This document shows positions 34,404 through 47,830 of a stretch of DNA of 64,000 nt, piece after piece; the stretch's first letter is position 1; each line of letters opens with the position of its first letter. Source of the DNA: Solea solea (Eukaryota; Chordata; Actinopteri; Pleuronectiformes; Soleidae); assembly GCF_958295425.1 (NCBI RefSeq), contig NC_081141.1, positions 17,603,680 through 17,667,679 of the forward strand. Reading direction: 5' to 3'. The position numbers and the translations under genes were made by a program. The notes beneath the pieces are model-generated. The model had not been told where the DNA came from. It saw only the letters and a list, made by a program, of their open reading frames with translations, and made no database searches.

Positions 34404-35092
34404 ACGGACAGAATGCTCCCTGTCAGGGTGCAGAACAGTCACATGGTAGCCGGGGAGAGGAAAGCAGGAAAGGGGGGACAGAGGGAGGGAGTGATGAGAG
34501 CACAGATGGAAGTGACATTGCAAAGTGGTGTGCTGGACTAAATCATCCATGTAATGGCAAGATATTGCATTGAAATGATGCATTGTGCCAATAAAGTCAA
34601 GTGTAACAGGAGGACGGTTGTGCGTTTCAGCCACGTTCACAACACTTTTTCACATTTGCTTCAGGAGGATAATTAGCACTTACATTAACCAAAACAAATC
34701 AAATTTCACACAGGAGGCTAATTACGTAAGAGGCACATTGCGCTCCAGCACCTCTATAGGAACACTCGCACCAGGCTAAATCAAATTGTGCTTGTTGTAG
34801 ACCACAGCCCCGGCACACTTTTATTTGCCGTGGTACAGAAAGGTCATTTTGGTTGTGTTTTTATGTGCATCTGCTGCGGTTTGTGTTTCTGTGACTCTTT
34901 TTTTTATTTATTTTTTTATTGTCCTCTCACACTGTGGTCAGCAGAAACTTCCGTCTGCTGTGCGTATCATTAAATTTGTACAGCCTGTGTCAGTGGTAGG
35001 GGCTGTAATATTCCAGCCATATGATGACAGATTGTTCATAATAACTGTGCTGGTGATTATTCGATGCACATCATATTTCAGGATATTGAGAG

Positions 35093-35114
35093 CAGCAGCA
35101 GCAGCAGCAGCAGC
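35093..35114. repeat. short GCA repeat
   Basis: Seven units of agc/gca. Confidence 0.9.
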
Positions 35115-35892
35115 TGTGCTGTGTGAAAGCCAAACAGCTGCGGTTAAAAAAAAGAGTCTGCGTTGTAAAGTGATACACCTCTGACTCGACGTGATGCAAG
35201 TGTCATTTTGTGGAATTTACATTCACCCAAACGCTATAAAATAGCACGTTATTGGGGGGAAAAAAAAGGCGAATGTTTCATAAAACATTTCTGGACATAA
35301 CTTTTGCAAACCTTCTCTATATCGTCGGTGCTTGACAAGGTGCAGTAAAATCCTTGGCCACTTTTTTTTTAGGATCTTGTCACCAATTTCTTCAAGATAT
35401 AGAACTTTTGCCTCGAGTGGAACGACAGTAGACCCGGTATCATTGAGAGACTTTCATGGTTTTAGCTGCCCGCTGTGTACTGTCTGTCGTCGTTGAAATG
35501 GAAAAAAGAATGATTGCGTCGGGTGTCATTAATGAGGCCCTTGCACATTAATTGTGATAAAGCAGGCAATTGCGAATAACTGAGGTGTGTACTGTGCAAA
35601 AGTCTGAAGGCCATAATGAATAAATGAAGCAATTATGGCATAAAGTAATGCCATAATAATTATTTATCAATCACTTTATTGGACCTACCCCTTTAGTGGA
35701 ACCCTAAATAATGACACTGGTGAAATCTGTGTTTGTCCTTGAGTCCGTTTTGTTGGAGACAATAAAAGAGACTTCTCATACACATGCTGTACGAGTTATA
35801 ACACAGATACGGTATAAGACTTTTGCACAGTACTGCGAATTTCAAGGCACGTGCAACACAACGTGATAACGTTTGAAAACGGTCATCGTCTA

Positions 35893-35992
35893 ATGCTTTA
35901 TCCTCCACATGAGCGTCGCGGGGCGCTGGGGCCAATCCCTGCTGACATAGGGCGAAAGGTGGGGGCACACCCAGGACAGGACACCAGTCTAA
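35893..35992 (-). mobile_element. V-SINE (DANA-like) 3' end, minus strand
   Basis: tttatcctccacatgagcgt, gccaatccctgctgacatag and ggacaggacaccagtc are the reverse complement of the usual 3' half. Confidence 0.75.
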
Positions 35993-36393
35993 GAGTTCTT
36001 GGTCCATCTCCGGGCCGAGTGAAAACATTAATGAAATGGATGGATTCAACATCTAGCAATGCTGGTGCCTGTTGTACTTGATAAATGGAAAATTCAAATA
36101 TAACTAGATAAATCAGTACTGAAACAGCATAAAAACGTACAGATGTAATATGTAAGGTAACAGTTATGCATTAAAACATCTAAAAAATGCAGAGACTTAT
36201 GTTATAGATTTTGTTGAAGTGTAGCCAGATCATTTAAATCCCTGTTAAGACAACAGACCATTTTTGTTTTGGTTGCCTTTTAATTGACGTCGTCCACTTT
36301 CCCAGTCTCTGCTATAACTTCCGCTGCAAACCCTCTCTGAAATGTCGGCGTGAGGACGGACATATTCAATTCTTTTATGTAGCCAGTGTATTG

Positions 36394-36397
36394 TCTT

Positions 36398-36428
<31 letters not shown>

Positions 36429-36430
36429 TT
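36394..36430. repeat. TTTA microsatellite
   Basis: About nine TTTA units. Confidence 0.95.
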
Positions 36431-36779
36431 GTGTGCATTTGTCACCGATGCATCACGACTACTGAATCTCTACCTGTGAAGTGTGGGGGCGCTTCAGGGT
36501 CGGAACAACAATTCTCATTGCTTCCTGATGTCATCAGGCGAGGTCTTTTGTTATTGTTTGAGAGATGCCTGGTGGCAGAAGCCTCCCACGGAGCATTTAA
36601 CTGCCCTCAGGGTGTACTTTTAGGATGTTTCAGGCAGGAACCCCATTTGAAAACGATAACACACCTGACCCTTTTTTTTTTTTTTAAAACCATAACTCGT
36701 CCAACACCTCCTCTGCATTCTTAATCCATGTCTCAGCAGAGGCTGCGACACAGAGATGACATTTTAACCAAGTTTGAGC

Positions 36780-36870
36780 AAAACGGTCTGTACTTGTATC
36801 GCGCCTTCATACTTTTGATGACCACTCAAAGCACTTTACACTAGTTGTGCTATTCACTCCATTTGTTACG
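36780..36870 (+). repeat. SINE-like repeat, left half
   Basis: aacggtctgtacttgtatcg, then gaccactcaaagcactttac, matches the repeat class of 21294. Confidence 0.45.
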
Positions 36871-39470
36871 AGATGCACAATGGGTATATATGTGTAAACA
36901 GGCACCGGTCTGACCAATGCAGCAAACAAAACAAACAACCCTAAATCACCAATCACCAATCAGTCCCCACCGAGCCTGTCCCAAAAGACTGGTTCTGACA
37001 TAAAGGAGCATTAATGGATCATTTTCAGAGAAGCAGTGCACCATGTATTTGGCTTTGAATATCAAATAAGTTGCTGATGTAAATCCATATTTAAGTTGTT
37101 TGACAGCGAGATAAAAATAATAAATAAATAAATACAAAATAATAAGCCCATTATTAAAGAGGCTTTAATAATTGATGCTACATTACAAAACGCAATCTCA
37201 GAACTAGTACAGAGGAAGCTCATCTGCTTGGTCGCTGCTGGCAAATTAATTCAGAAAAGTAATTCACTGGCATTACAATGTCAGAAAACATCAAGGCCCA
37301 GGCCTTTGGTAAGAAACCTGTTTTTTCATGACGAAAAATCAAAGAGAATATCCTAAAATCCCTGCTAAATAATGTAAATCAAATTAAATCAGTGACATTT
37401 TGTCATATTTTAAGATGTGTTTTTGATTCTGATCAACTTTCCCTAATAACAAGGCTGCTACACGTCACATTTCTTGACTTGTAAAAACCATCAAGCTGCA
37501 AGTCAGATCCACAAAACATATTTCCTTATTTAAACAGACGGATATAAACTTCTGGGTCAGTGTCCCTGTTGAAAGCTAATAAGAGGAGCCAGCTTGTTGC
37601 TCAACACGTACAGTTGATATCAATCTTGTGTATAGGGAGAGACGGCAAATCTTTTCCTCGGGGGACTTTAGACATGTCTTTGTTTGCCCGAGGAGCTGGT
37701 TTGGCACCAGGTCCGGCAGCCCCAAGCTAAAAACGCATAATTCAAACGTGTCACAGTCCAGGCTGGGCCTCGGTGCTGCTCAAGGCTTCTGTGAGACCTC
37801 AGCAAGAATCTGGAGCATCCTTTGATGGGGAGATGGCATTTCTCCAATCCCTCCTCTGCCTGTCTCCACCATGGGAACTCTGCGGGGGGGGCGGGGGGGG
37901 GCGTTCTGTATCTGTGGAGATGTCAGCGAGAAGGAAGATCAACATTTGGTGATTCAGTATGTGGAAAACAAAATGTCAAAACAAAAAAGGAGTGAAGGGA
38001 GACGAGATGGAAGGTGCTCAGTCTGGACATTTTGCCCCATCGGGTGCATCAGATTGGAAAGCAATACCCCATGTCCTCTCAATCTGCATCGTATTTTCTG
38101 GTTGATTTTCCTTTAGCCGGTCCTGCTCCTCCTACTGTGACTGCCGTTGCCAGTGAGGTTTTTAGCCAGTATGAAGCGTAACCCCCTGGCTATGTCATTA
38201 GATCCCAAGAGTGCTTGTGAGCGAGGCAGAACCTGCTATTGGGTATGTGGCTATATATAGCCACAGTCACAGCTGTAATCACTGTCACACCTCATAGGCT
38301 GCTACAGAAGTAGCACAATGCATATCTACTTTTATGGATTTACCCGTTCAACATGTCCAGAATGTGCTAATGGCCGCTTCCCCTGACTCGGTGCTAAACT
38401 TTTCATTAGTGGAGATCATCAAACGTCACGTCGTCGGGTTAAACGAGTAATGATCTCCCACTCTGTGACAGCCCCCGTTTAGCTGTGTCGGAGAATATAA
38501 GAAAAGGCAGAGCTGATGGTGTTCTTTGAAAACGGTTCTCCTCGCCAGTTTCTTATGGTCGGACGAACAATGAACGGCGTATCGAGTACGTTCCTCTGAG
38601 ACTCATTGAGGCTTTGAAAGATGAGCAGGTGCATTAGGGTGTTATTCTGCAGACGTACTATGTCAGGGGGAGTCAATTCTTTTGTCCGGCAATCACAAGC
38701 ACTCAGGAGAAAGCCAAAAGGTCGTTCATCACACAGGATGTGTTGGATTTGTGGGCAATACTGCAGGCCTGACCCATGTCAAAGGCTTGATGTTAAAAAA
38801 AGAAAATCCTGATGGGATAAAGAATTGTTATCCATTTAATATAAATGGATATCATCTATATACAGTAAAAACAGTCTCAGTGTTTGTACAGCATGCTATG
38901 TGCATGCATGACCAAAAACACTGCATTTCCCTTTGGAAGCTACTCAGAATCCATTAGCATGTCTCTGCTATTCACAGTATTGACATTCTTTAAGTGTAAG
39001 TTGATTGAATGAATAGTTGCCCGACATCCATCTGAAACACCTGGCAACACAAACAGACAGAGACACGCACGTCTTTATTCTTGTAATCGTAGGAGGTACT
39101 TCCTTCTTTTTCTTTTTTTTTCGCAGTGAGGGTAAACACAAAAGACACTTAAGCTATTAAACAAACAGTATGTGCAGTCATCATATGTTGAAGGGACTCT
39201 TAAATGGCTCTTAAATTTGATCCCTGGGTGAATTAGATAATGAATTATTTCTGGACCTTTTGCTTGTATCTCATACTGTGTACTTTTTTCCCTGCACCCA
39301 AATACAGAGGTCATTTCATTTAGTCTCTAGTTAAATTAACATATTATTTTGCCCACTCATTTCACAGCATATGGAGATATATGTTTTAAAATAAAAATAA
39401 ATACACGTAAAAAAACCTGCATCCCTATTATAGTAACAAGTCTAATTGTGTTGCTATATGATATACTTGG

Positions 39471-39771
39471 GGGGGGCGCACAGTTGGCGTAGTGGTTAGC
39501 ACTCTTGTCTTTGCAGCAAGAAGTTTCAACCGGGTTGGAACAAGGGCCTTTGTGTGTGTGTGTGTGTGTGATTCCTCCCACAGAAAACATCCAATATGGG
39601 GATTAGGTAAATTAGACACTCTAAATTGACCATAGGTGTGAGAGTGAATGGTTGTTTGTCTCTATATGTGTCCCTGCGATGGACTGGCGAACTGTCCAGG
39701 GTGTACGCCGCCTATCGCCCTATGTCAGCGAACCGCCAGTGGAAGATAAAGTGGTAGAAAATGGACAGATG

Positions 39772-39811
<40 letters not shown>
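39471..39811 (+). mobile_element. V-SINE (DANA-like), nearly full length, with GATA tail
   Basis: It has a tRNA-like head (gttggcgtagtggttagcac), ggttggaacaagggcctttg, a TG expansion replacing part of the body, gattcctcccacag, attgaccataggtgtgagag, gcgatggactggcgaactgt and a 3' tail that grades into about nine gata units (39776-39811). The microsatellite apparently grew from the SINE tail. Confidence 0.85.
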
Positions 39812-39814
<3 letters not shown>

Positions 39815-42800
39815 CCGTTTTGACTTATTGTAAAAGCACAGCGAAAGCTCTGCTGCCCTGTGGTCGTTCCAGAAGTGTCAGCACATCAGTGATTTAAGTG
39901 TCATAACAAAGACGGTGGTGGCAGGAATTGGTGTCAGTTTTATTGTTTAAACATAATCTAGACACAGCGTTGTTTTTCCTCACCGGCACTTGACAGGTGA
40001 CATGAATTCCTGCGACGGAAACATTTATCCATCATGGAAACTGCACAGTGTCCATGAGGAACCAAAAGCCAGTGTGGGAAAACATTTTTGCTCCCTAAAA
40101 AGTTGTTTGTACAGAGAACTTGACTGAGCAAAGAACTCTTTCAGAGAGTTGAGTTTGCATTAAAACAGGGTAACGCGACATTAAAATAAATTACATGGCG
40201 TATAATGACATACAATTCTGATAAAGATAAAATGATTTAATTGATATCTGTATCAATATGTACAATAAATATAAACTATATTAAGTGATCACAAAGCAGG
40301 AACAAAGGGCATCAAGTAAATGTTTAAAATGTTACGAAGACACAAAACTGTCACTTCAATTCATCTTCGTTCCACTTATTTGGTGCAAAAAAAAAAGGAG
40401 CTCAAGGCAATTTTACTAAACTCTGAGTGGATCGAGGGGATTTTCAAGATGTATCAAGCGTGATCTGGGTTTTAAATGAGACGTTGAAGTGAAGCACACC
40501 TAACGGTGCTTTGTACATGTCAATGAGGCTGTGTCTTTCCCCATTCCACCTTCGTATGTAAGTCACAGTGATGAGTTCTAAAACCATCCCAAGAAATGAA
40601 ATGAAGGCGGGAAAAAAACTGCATTTACGTAAACAGTGAGTGACGGACGCGATTGTTGAATTCACTTCTCTAATGACAAACACGAGTGATTCTGTGAGGA
40701 GAGTCCAGTTTAATTTGGATCTTTGTGACTTCCTGCATGTGTTTTGAAGTAGCTGAGTTCACATAGTGATGCCTGGAACACAAACAGAGCTTTATAAAAG
40801 CGTATGGGAAGCACAGGAGACTGAGACGGACCTTCTTTTTTTTTTTTTTAACAGAAGATATGTTTGTGTTTGTTTTTCATAGCCTCCAGTGTCTCTCTCT
40901 TCCTCTCTGGTCATCTGCCAGACTAATAAAATGCACGGCAAGTCTTTTTTTTGAAGGACAGTCTTATAAAACGCTTCAAGCCAAAGCCTTTTCTAGATTC
41001 GCTGCCTGATGATGGGTGATTCCCTGAGCTGTGTGCTTCTGATCCTATTACACTCAGCAAAGAGTCTGGGCAGGCCTGAAAGTGGCTGGTCTAGTGTTTG
41101 CTGATAGTTTTTTAGCTGATTTTTGTTGTTGTTTTTGAGAGACCATACAGGCTTATGAATTATTAATGATTTCTCTTTGTATCCAAGCTGGGGAGAGACC
41201 TATGTGAACAGAAACGACTTGTCAGCACTTTAAAAATGCACAGATTTCTACTGCGAGCCTTATATTGTTCTTATATTTGACATTTTTGTGATGCTGTATT
41301 TGAGGAGTAGCTATTCCGCTAATTGACATTACGAATGAAAGCGCTGTTTATTGCGTAAATGAGCGTGTCTGTAATTGAATGTGCTGTGTTTGTTGGAGCC
41401 GAAGTGAAGCCAAGAGGTTGCTTTGGGTTGATGGTGCATGCACTGCTTATGTAAATGCAGAATGCACGCTGAGTTGACTTTAATAAACCCTATACAGTAG
41501 GTCGCCGGGGTTATGTTTTTTTATGGGCCAGCACATTTTATAGTTTTCAATTTACAACTTGTAATATGGCTTCTTAAATAGGAAAAATGAACTTTGACTA
41601 CATGATTTCACAGTGTTCTGGTGTTACGGGGGGAAAAAAACACCACCCTTCGTGTTTATGTTGGTCCTCCATCATTCTTCGCTATTTCACTATGTTATTT
41701 TCTTGGTACATAACCAAAAAAAAAAAAAAGAAATGAAGCATATCTGGTATCGATCATGTTTTTCCACACATGGTTATGTGACACAGCAGGTGTCTTGCCA
41801 CTGCTGTGTTCATGACAGCGAGCAAACAGGAGCTGTTATGGACACAACATTTGTGTGTTGCCACTTAAAAAAAAATAAAAATATATATATATAAATAAAT
41901 TGAAAGGCTGTCCTAGTATTTTCCGTGAAAGACTCTGAAGACGGATCTCCAACTAAATTTCCTCAACAGTATTTTTCAGTGGTTGCGGAATTGCTTATCA
42001 GTGAGAGGAGGCAGAAGTGAGATTGAAAAACCGTATCTTGTGCAGACGTCTGATGTACATGACTATGTCGGTGGCATAGCTGATCAAGTGGACCCGGAAC
42101 ATTCCTTTTGCATCCACTCATGTTAGTTAGGTTGCGACAAATAGTTGTGCAGCAATAAACAACCTGAAAGTTTTACACGGCTCCTTCAACTTGCACTGGG
42201 ATTTATTCAAAGTACTAAACTGTAATGAAAGGTCGTTTTTGTGGGAGCTGTTCGTCGTGTTGGGCTTCAACACCTCCACGAGTGATTTCTCTGATTATAT
42301 ACCTCCTTCTTTTGATTACTCGTTCCCCCTTTGCCAATTCTCCTGACTTACTGACACAGACGTGGTCACAAATAAGGAAAATGCTTTGTGCATAAAGGCT
42401 TCATACTGGCACTTACTTTCCCTCCTTTTTGTCCTTCTATTCTTACTGGTTATTTTACTTTTGTGCTCTCATCCATGATGTTTATTGCATTTATTGACTT
42501 TCTTTCGCATTTCAGCATCTTGGACCTGAATGATTTTGCCTCTCCCCACACTCCTCACACATATCTGAACCAGCCTGCTCTGGTCGTCAAGACTCGCGAA
42601 AGCAGTGGGGTTTAAGCTCCACTGCAGGAACAACGGCCATACAATCTAAATAAATCCAGGCAGCCTCATTATCTTCATGGTGATACAGTAAGAGTGTTAA
42701 TAAATGAGGCCTAATAGAAAAAGTATAAGTAAATAGAGACAGACCATAGTGGCTTCTCTGTCATACAACAAAAACAGTGATGTCACATACACAATTGCCA

Positions 42801-44483
42801 TCTTTATTGCCAAAGACATGGTGCAGTTCTAACACGGTTAAAAAAATAATAGATTTAAACGGCTGATAACAGTAATTGACCCTCATCACCAATTCCCTGT
42901 CCGTAAATTGACCGTAAATATTTCTCGGACGGTACTCCCCCCTGTTATATACGGACTGCGGAGAACTGAAGAAGCACTGCGAAGTGTGTCATACTTTGCT
43001 TCCACGTCAGATTGGTCAAGTCTCATGTGTGTTTGTTTGTTGTTTAACTTTACTTTATCTCTATTTTTATTTGTTTTTGTTCGCCTGTAAAACTCAACGC
43101 TTTGAATCTGTCAGTGTTAAGATTTTAAGGTTTTTATATATATATATGTATACATATAAATTAATTTGCAGAATGTGCTACAGTTGTCATGTTCAACAAA
43201 AATAGACATTACATTTTACTTCAGATTAAAGGGGAAACTTGTTTTAAGAGTCATGAAACAACCCTGTGGCAAAGAGAATTATAAACAATTATAAACAAGA
43301 CTGTCAGCATAAATGCACATGATGTCATTTTTCTATCATAATGACAAGTTTAAACCAAAAAGTTGTTGGTTTCATCATTAGCACCAGAGCATAATCAAGT
43401 GTAGCAGAGCATTGGTTAAAATTTTAGACTTTCTCCATCAACAGTTTCATCAGTTCATCAGTTCTAATGGACGGCGTGAATGCAGCAGCAGTCGTCCAAG
43501 TTTAATAGGTTTCCTTTGCAATATTTATGAATGCGGATGATGAATGAAACAAAATGAAATGTTTTGACACCTTTCATCAGTGTTAGTTAATATTCATTTA
43601 ATAGAAAATATAATTTATCATCAACTCTGCCTGTGGTGAATAACAACTCGTAACCGAAACATTTGATTATGCGAGAGTCGCGACTTGATGTTGTCAATAA
43701 TAATAATAATAATACTAGACAGCTTTGATCATTCTTTTTGTTCCTCTGTTTTGCGACATACACGTCAACATTCAGGGCTGACTCGTGAGTTTATCTCGTG
43801 CCGCTTATGGGATTTGAGTGGCAAATAAATCAGCCCCGGACCATTTTGCCTATTAACAAGAGATGGATTTCATGGCAGACCCATGGGGGAGAAGAGCGGG
43901 GAAGGATGGCTTTGATTGCTCTCATTACAGAGCCATTAGTGGATGGCTACGGATTGTGTGGCGATCTGTCCTGACATCGTCATCGTCAGAGATTCTGTGT
44001 ATGAGTGCATGTTAGATCAGATATGGCCCATCAGGCTTATCTGGACTTGCTTGGTTCATCAGTTTTAAAACTGTCAACACGGTACCTGAAATTGTCCTTG
44101 TCCTGTTTCACATACACTGGATTATAGATGAGAATACAGTCCATTTTTGGTCTGTAATGTAAATGTAAACCATTATTAATAGGGTCGACTGGTCGATTTG
44201 AGTCGGTACGTTCTGGTTCGACTCAAATTCTGATCAATTCTGACTTTTTGCCGTATTCATTTCATACAGTCTATGGTTAATTTGATTTCACGTGCTAATG
44301 GGGGTGTTTTCAGAGCACCCCTGTTTCACAGGTCACAGCTTGTCTTCAGAGAACACCCCCCTTGTTTTCAGTATTTTGGATTAGCCCAACCCACAGGAGA
44401 CAGAAAGATTAAAGAACGCCCGGTGGTTTTATTTAATTTTGAGCGTTTCATTTTAGTCAACAGTCAGTCCTCCTCTAACATCC

Positions 44484-44613
44484 ATGTCAAAGACATCAGC
44501 AGTGTGGCAGCAATCAAATAGATGGCGATTTAAAAAAAGTCAAATGTAAAGTTTGCCAGCAACAGTTTGCATATCACAGCGCGACTACAAACATGGCATA
44601 TCATATAAAAGCG
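44484..44613 (+). pseudogene. BED-type zinc finger exon relic (hAT transposase / ZBED type)
   Basis: From ATG at 44484 the reading MSKTSAVWQ is typical of the start of BED-finger proteins. A frame change near 44511 then leads to DLKKVKCKVCQQQFAYHS and TTNMAYHIKA, with the CxxC pair and downstream H that define a BED finger. The block ends in a good donor (gcg|gtaagc), as in transposases with a separate BED exon. The frame break means it is not intact. No downstream transposase exon is recognised. It lies inside a probable hAT remnant: gggtcgactggtcgatttga near 44183 has inverted-looking gactcaaat blocks near 44220. This is a domain of a mobile element, not a host gene. Confidence 0.7.
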
Positions 44614-46203
44614 GTAAGCTAACTTGTCTTCGTTATGTTGCTCTGTCCGTTTTGAGTACATGATCATATCAGAATTGGCATATTTCTATATTTCTATGTT
44701 TTAGTCTAATAATCATTGATTGGTTTTATAACAAGAGCAGCGATCTATTTGTGTCTCAGCTGCGAAGCTGAGCTCCAATGTTCAGTGTCGCTCTGTGTGA
44801 GGACATGAGACAAATCATCGAAATATTCCTCAACAGTTGATGTCGCTCTGATATCAACGTAGTATAGTATAGTTTAGAGTATATTTTCGGAAATCATGCA
44901 CTATGATATTGCACCGATGCACGTGATGCGAAACGCTTCCAGAGCCGTCAAATGTCGTCTCGTGCAGTAAGATTTTACCAGAAAGTTTTTGTCTCTTTCT
45001 TTTACGTGCACATTTACAGACTTGCTCATTAATTGCATATTTGATTGCCCGCTGAAGCACTTTTAACATCATGTTACCGAGAGTCGTGTACCAGCTGAAG
45101 AGTGTGAATAAAAGTGCCGGAACACGAGAGGAAAACCACCTTGTGCGTCTATCGTTTTTCAGCCAGAATATACCAAGATAGGATTTCTCCATATCCCCCA
45201 CTCCTAGTAACCATACTACTATTTCAGCTGCTGCTTATTGTCTGACACAGGCTTATAAAACATTTAACATATTCTTATGTACAGAACATAACTGAATCAA
45301 AAAAAAGGTCAAACGGTTCAATAATGGCGGCACTGTATCAAATCCTCATTTCCATTTGGCACATTTTATCTGCGCAGTCAATTCTTGTCCCATAAATATT
45401 GTGAATGGAGTGTTATTTTAGCGCTCATATTGCCATAATCTATGAACAAAGAGAATAAAAAAAAACTCAACTAATTGCCTTTTGTGGCGTAGGCTGACTT
45501 TGTCATGAAGCTCAGTTGCTCAGTGCGGTTCTTGCATTTGAAGTCTTTATTCTCTCTTCAATCATTTCTTTTACTGCTGCACAGCTCTGTCTTTACCATT
45601 CTTAAACACTAATGAACACCATAAACTGTCACAGAGTGCAGCCCTGCACTTCCCCTCTCACTCCACAGCTTTCCAGAAACCTACACTAGACAAATAGTCT
45701 GTGTCAAGTAATGAAAACAATTAGAGAATTTGGAGAAACTAAGACACGATGTTGACAATACCTTCCCCTGTAACGCTTTGGCTCTTACTGTTCATTTATG
45801 TAGCATGTCTTGAAGGTCACTTGTACATTTAAATCTGATTTATTAAGTATGAAATATGTAATCATAATCGTAATCGGCTTGCATTTCCACCCGAATGCAA
45901 TTGACAGAAGGTCACTTTGCTCATTTGGGAAATTGTCGCCATGGCTACATTATTTAGAAGGATGCGCTGATTTCAAGATGAGATCTCATGAGGATGTTTG
46001 GAGGAGTACAAGAGTGCAGATGAGAGGAGTACTGGCCTGTTTGTGGAAAGATGGGGGAAATTCTGCTGAATGTATAATTCTTCCACCATCAGTGTTTTAG
46101 CCTCTTGTTTTCTTACGTTAGGAGAACACAGAACTTTAAAAATGGTCAATGCAAACAAATGACAACGAGAGTTTGTGTAAGTGTATTATACTGACCAGAA
46201 ATT

Positions 46204-46229
46204 GGTGGTGGTGGTGGTGGTGGTGGTAC
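46204..46229. repeat. GGT trinucleotide repeat
   Basis: Eight to nine GGT units. Confidence 0.95.
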
Positions 46230-47337
46230 CGAAAGGAAACTTCAGAAATGCATCAGCAAAGGAAAAGTTTAAGCAGATGTTAAAATCGTACGTGTCTTTA
46301 TGACACAACAAGATGTGTCCATGGGCTTATCATGCTTATAGATTCACACATTGCATTAAGGGGGTATGTACTGAATGTAATTTATTTATTCATATACAGC
46401 AACACTTGTTCCCTTTTTTTTTTTTTATAATACAGGGTCGTGAAATCAGGCAATGTGCAATAACATTGCAATGATGATATAATTGGCAATGAATAAATAC
46501 AGATATGATCTCGGACTGAACAATTCATCAACATTTTATCGATATCGCAATATTTCTTAAAGCCAAAATGTGTGAAAATGCTATTTTAGGTGAAATATTG
46601 TCCTGATCTACACACATCATGTGCTACAGACTGAGGTTTCCCACAGATCTGCCCAAATGTCACACAGTAATCGTGTTGAATGTTATTCAAATGAAAATGA
46701 GGATAATGATGTAAAAACACAACTTCACAATTTCAGTCAAAATGATCGCATTTATATTATATAACGGACCCAAAAACATGTCAACTTAATTTGATTAACG
46801 GAGCAGAGGAGCAGGAAGAGAGGGGGAAAGGAGAGCAAGGACAGTGAAACATGCTACAAACACGTCAAACAAAACAAAACCTTGCTCCTAATGAATGGTG
46901 GGCTTAATCGTAATACAGCAACTGTAACATAATAGTTTGAAGCTTTCTCTTTCTATATCAGGATAAACCACACCGGACCTGATTCGCCTTCAGCCTAATA
47001 TGTGCCACACACGTGTGACAGACTCCCGTCAGTAAAGGTTTCTGTCAGTGCATTTTATGCAAGGAAGGACCGAAGGAAAACACTCGCAGCTTCACCGGTT
47101 GTAGAGGACAACACGGACATATACTTTATGCACACAATGAGAACAGCTTGGAAAAATGTCGTGGTGTGTTAAACTTGAGCTATTTTTTTTCTTGATGCAG
47201 TTTCGAACAGTAATTTAAAAAAAAAAAACAAAAAAAAAAACAACATGATGTGTCTTCAGGGCTTCTTGAAGCACCAAATGTGCCCTACTTCCATTCTTTC
47301 CCTCTGGTATACCCTACCTGCCTGTGTGCGTTTACAT

Positions 47338-47585
47338 CATTTACTGCAAAGAGGTTCCACACTTGCAGTGGCGAGCATTGTTGCCTCACAGCAAGAAGGT
47401 CAAAAAAAGGCCTTTCTGTGTGGAGTCTGCATATTCTCTTCGACGTCCTCCCACAGTCCGAATAACATGCAGATTGGGATGAGGTTAATTGGAAACTCTA
47501 GATTGATTGACGGTGTAAATATGAGAGTGAATTCTTTAACATGTGTTAATGTACAGTCATGTGGAGGATAAAGTGATGGACAATG
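47338..47585 (+). mobile_element. V-SINE (DANA-like), diverged copy
   Basis: cagtggcgagcattgttgcc, tcacagcaagaaggtc, aaggcctttctgtgtggagt, cgtcctcccacagtccgaat and catgtggaggataaagtgat follow the SINE order, preceded by an A-rich run at 47216-47243. Confidence 0.75.
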
Positions 47586-47703
47586 AGTTAGTGAGGTTCA
47601 AAGCTCAACTGTAGAGCCTGCAGGGAGGGATGCTATATTATTATAAAATATCATTAAAAATCACAGCAAGGCCAAATGCTGTAAAACAAAAGTACGTTCT
47701 GTA

Positions 47704-47830
47704 ATGGTGCTTTTCCATTATACAGTTATAGCACTGCTCGGCTCAGCATGGCTTCACTACATGGCACGTTTTGTTTTCCATTACTTCCATTGTTTTACAT
47801 CCCATTGTGTCTTCACTTTCTGTGTCTTTA
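47704..47830 (+). repeat. hAT-type fish repeat fragment
   Basis: aatggtgcttttccattata and gcactgctcggctcagcatg belong to the cttttccatta/cggctcg class, related to the insertion at 18807. Confidence 0.4.
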
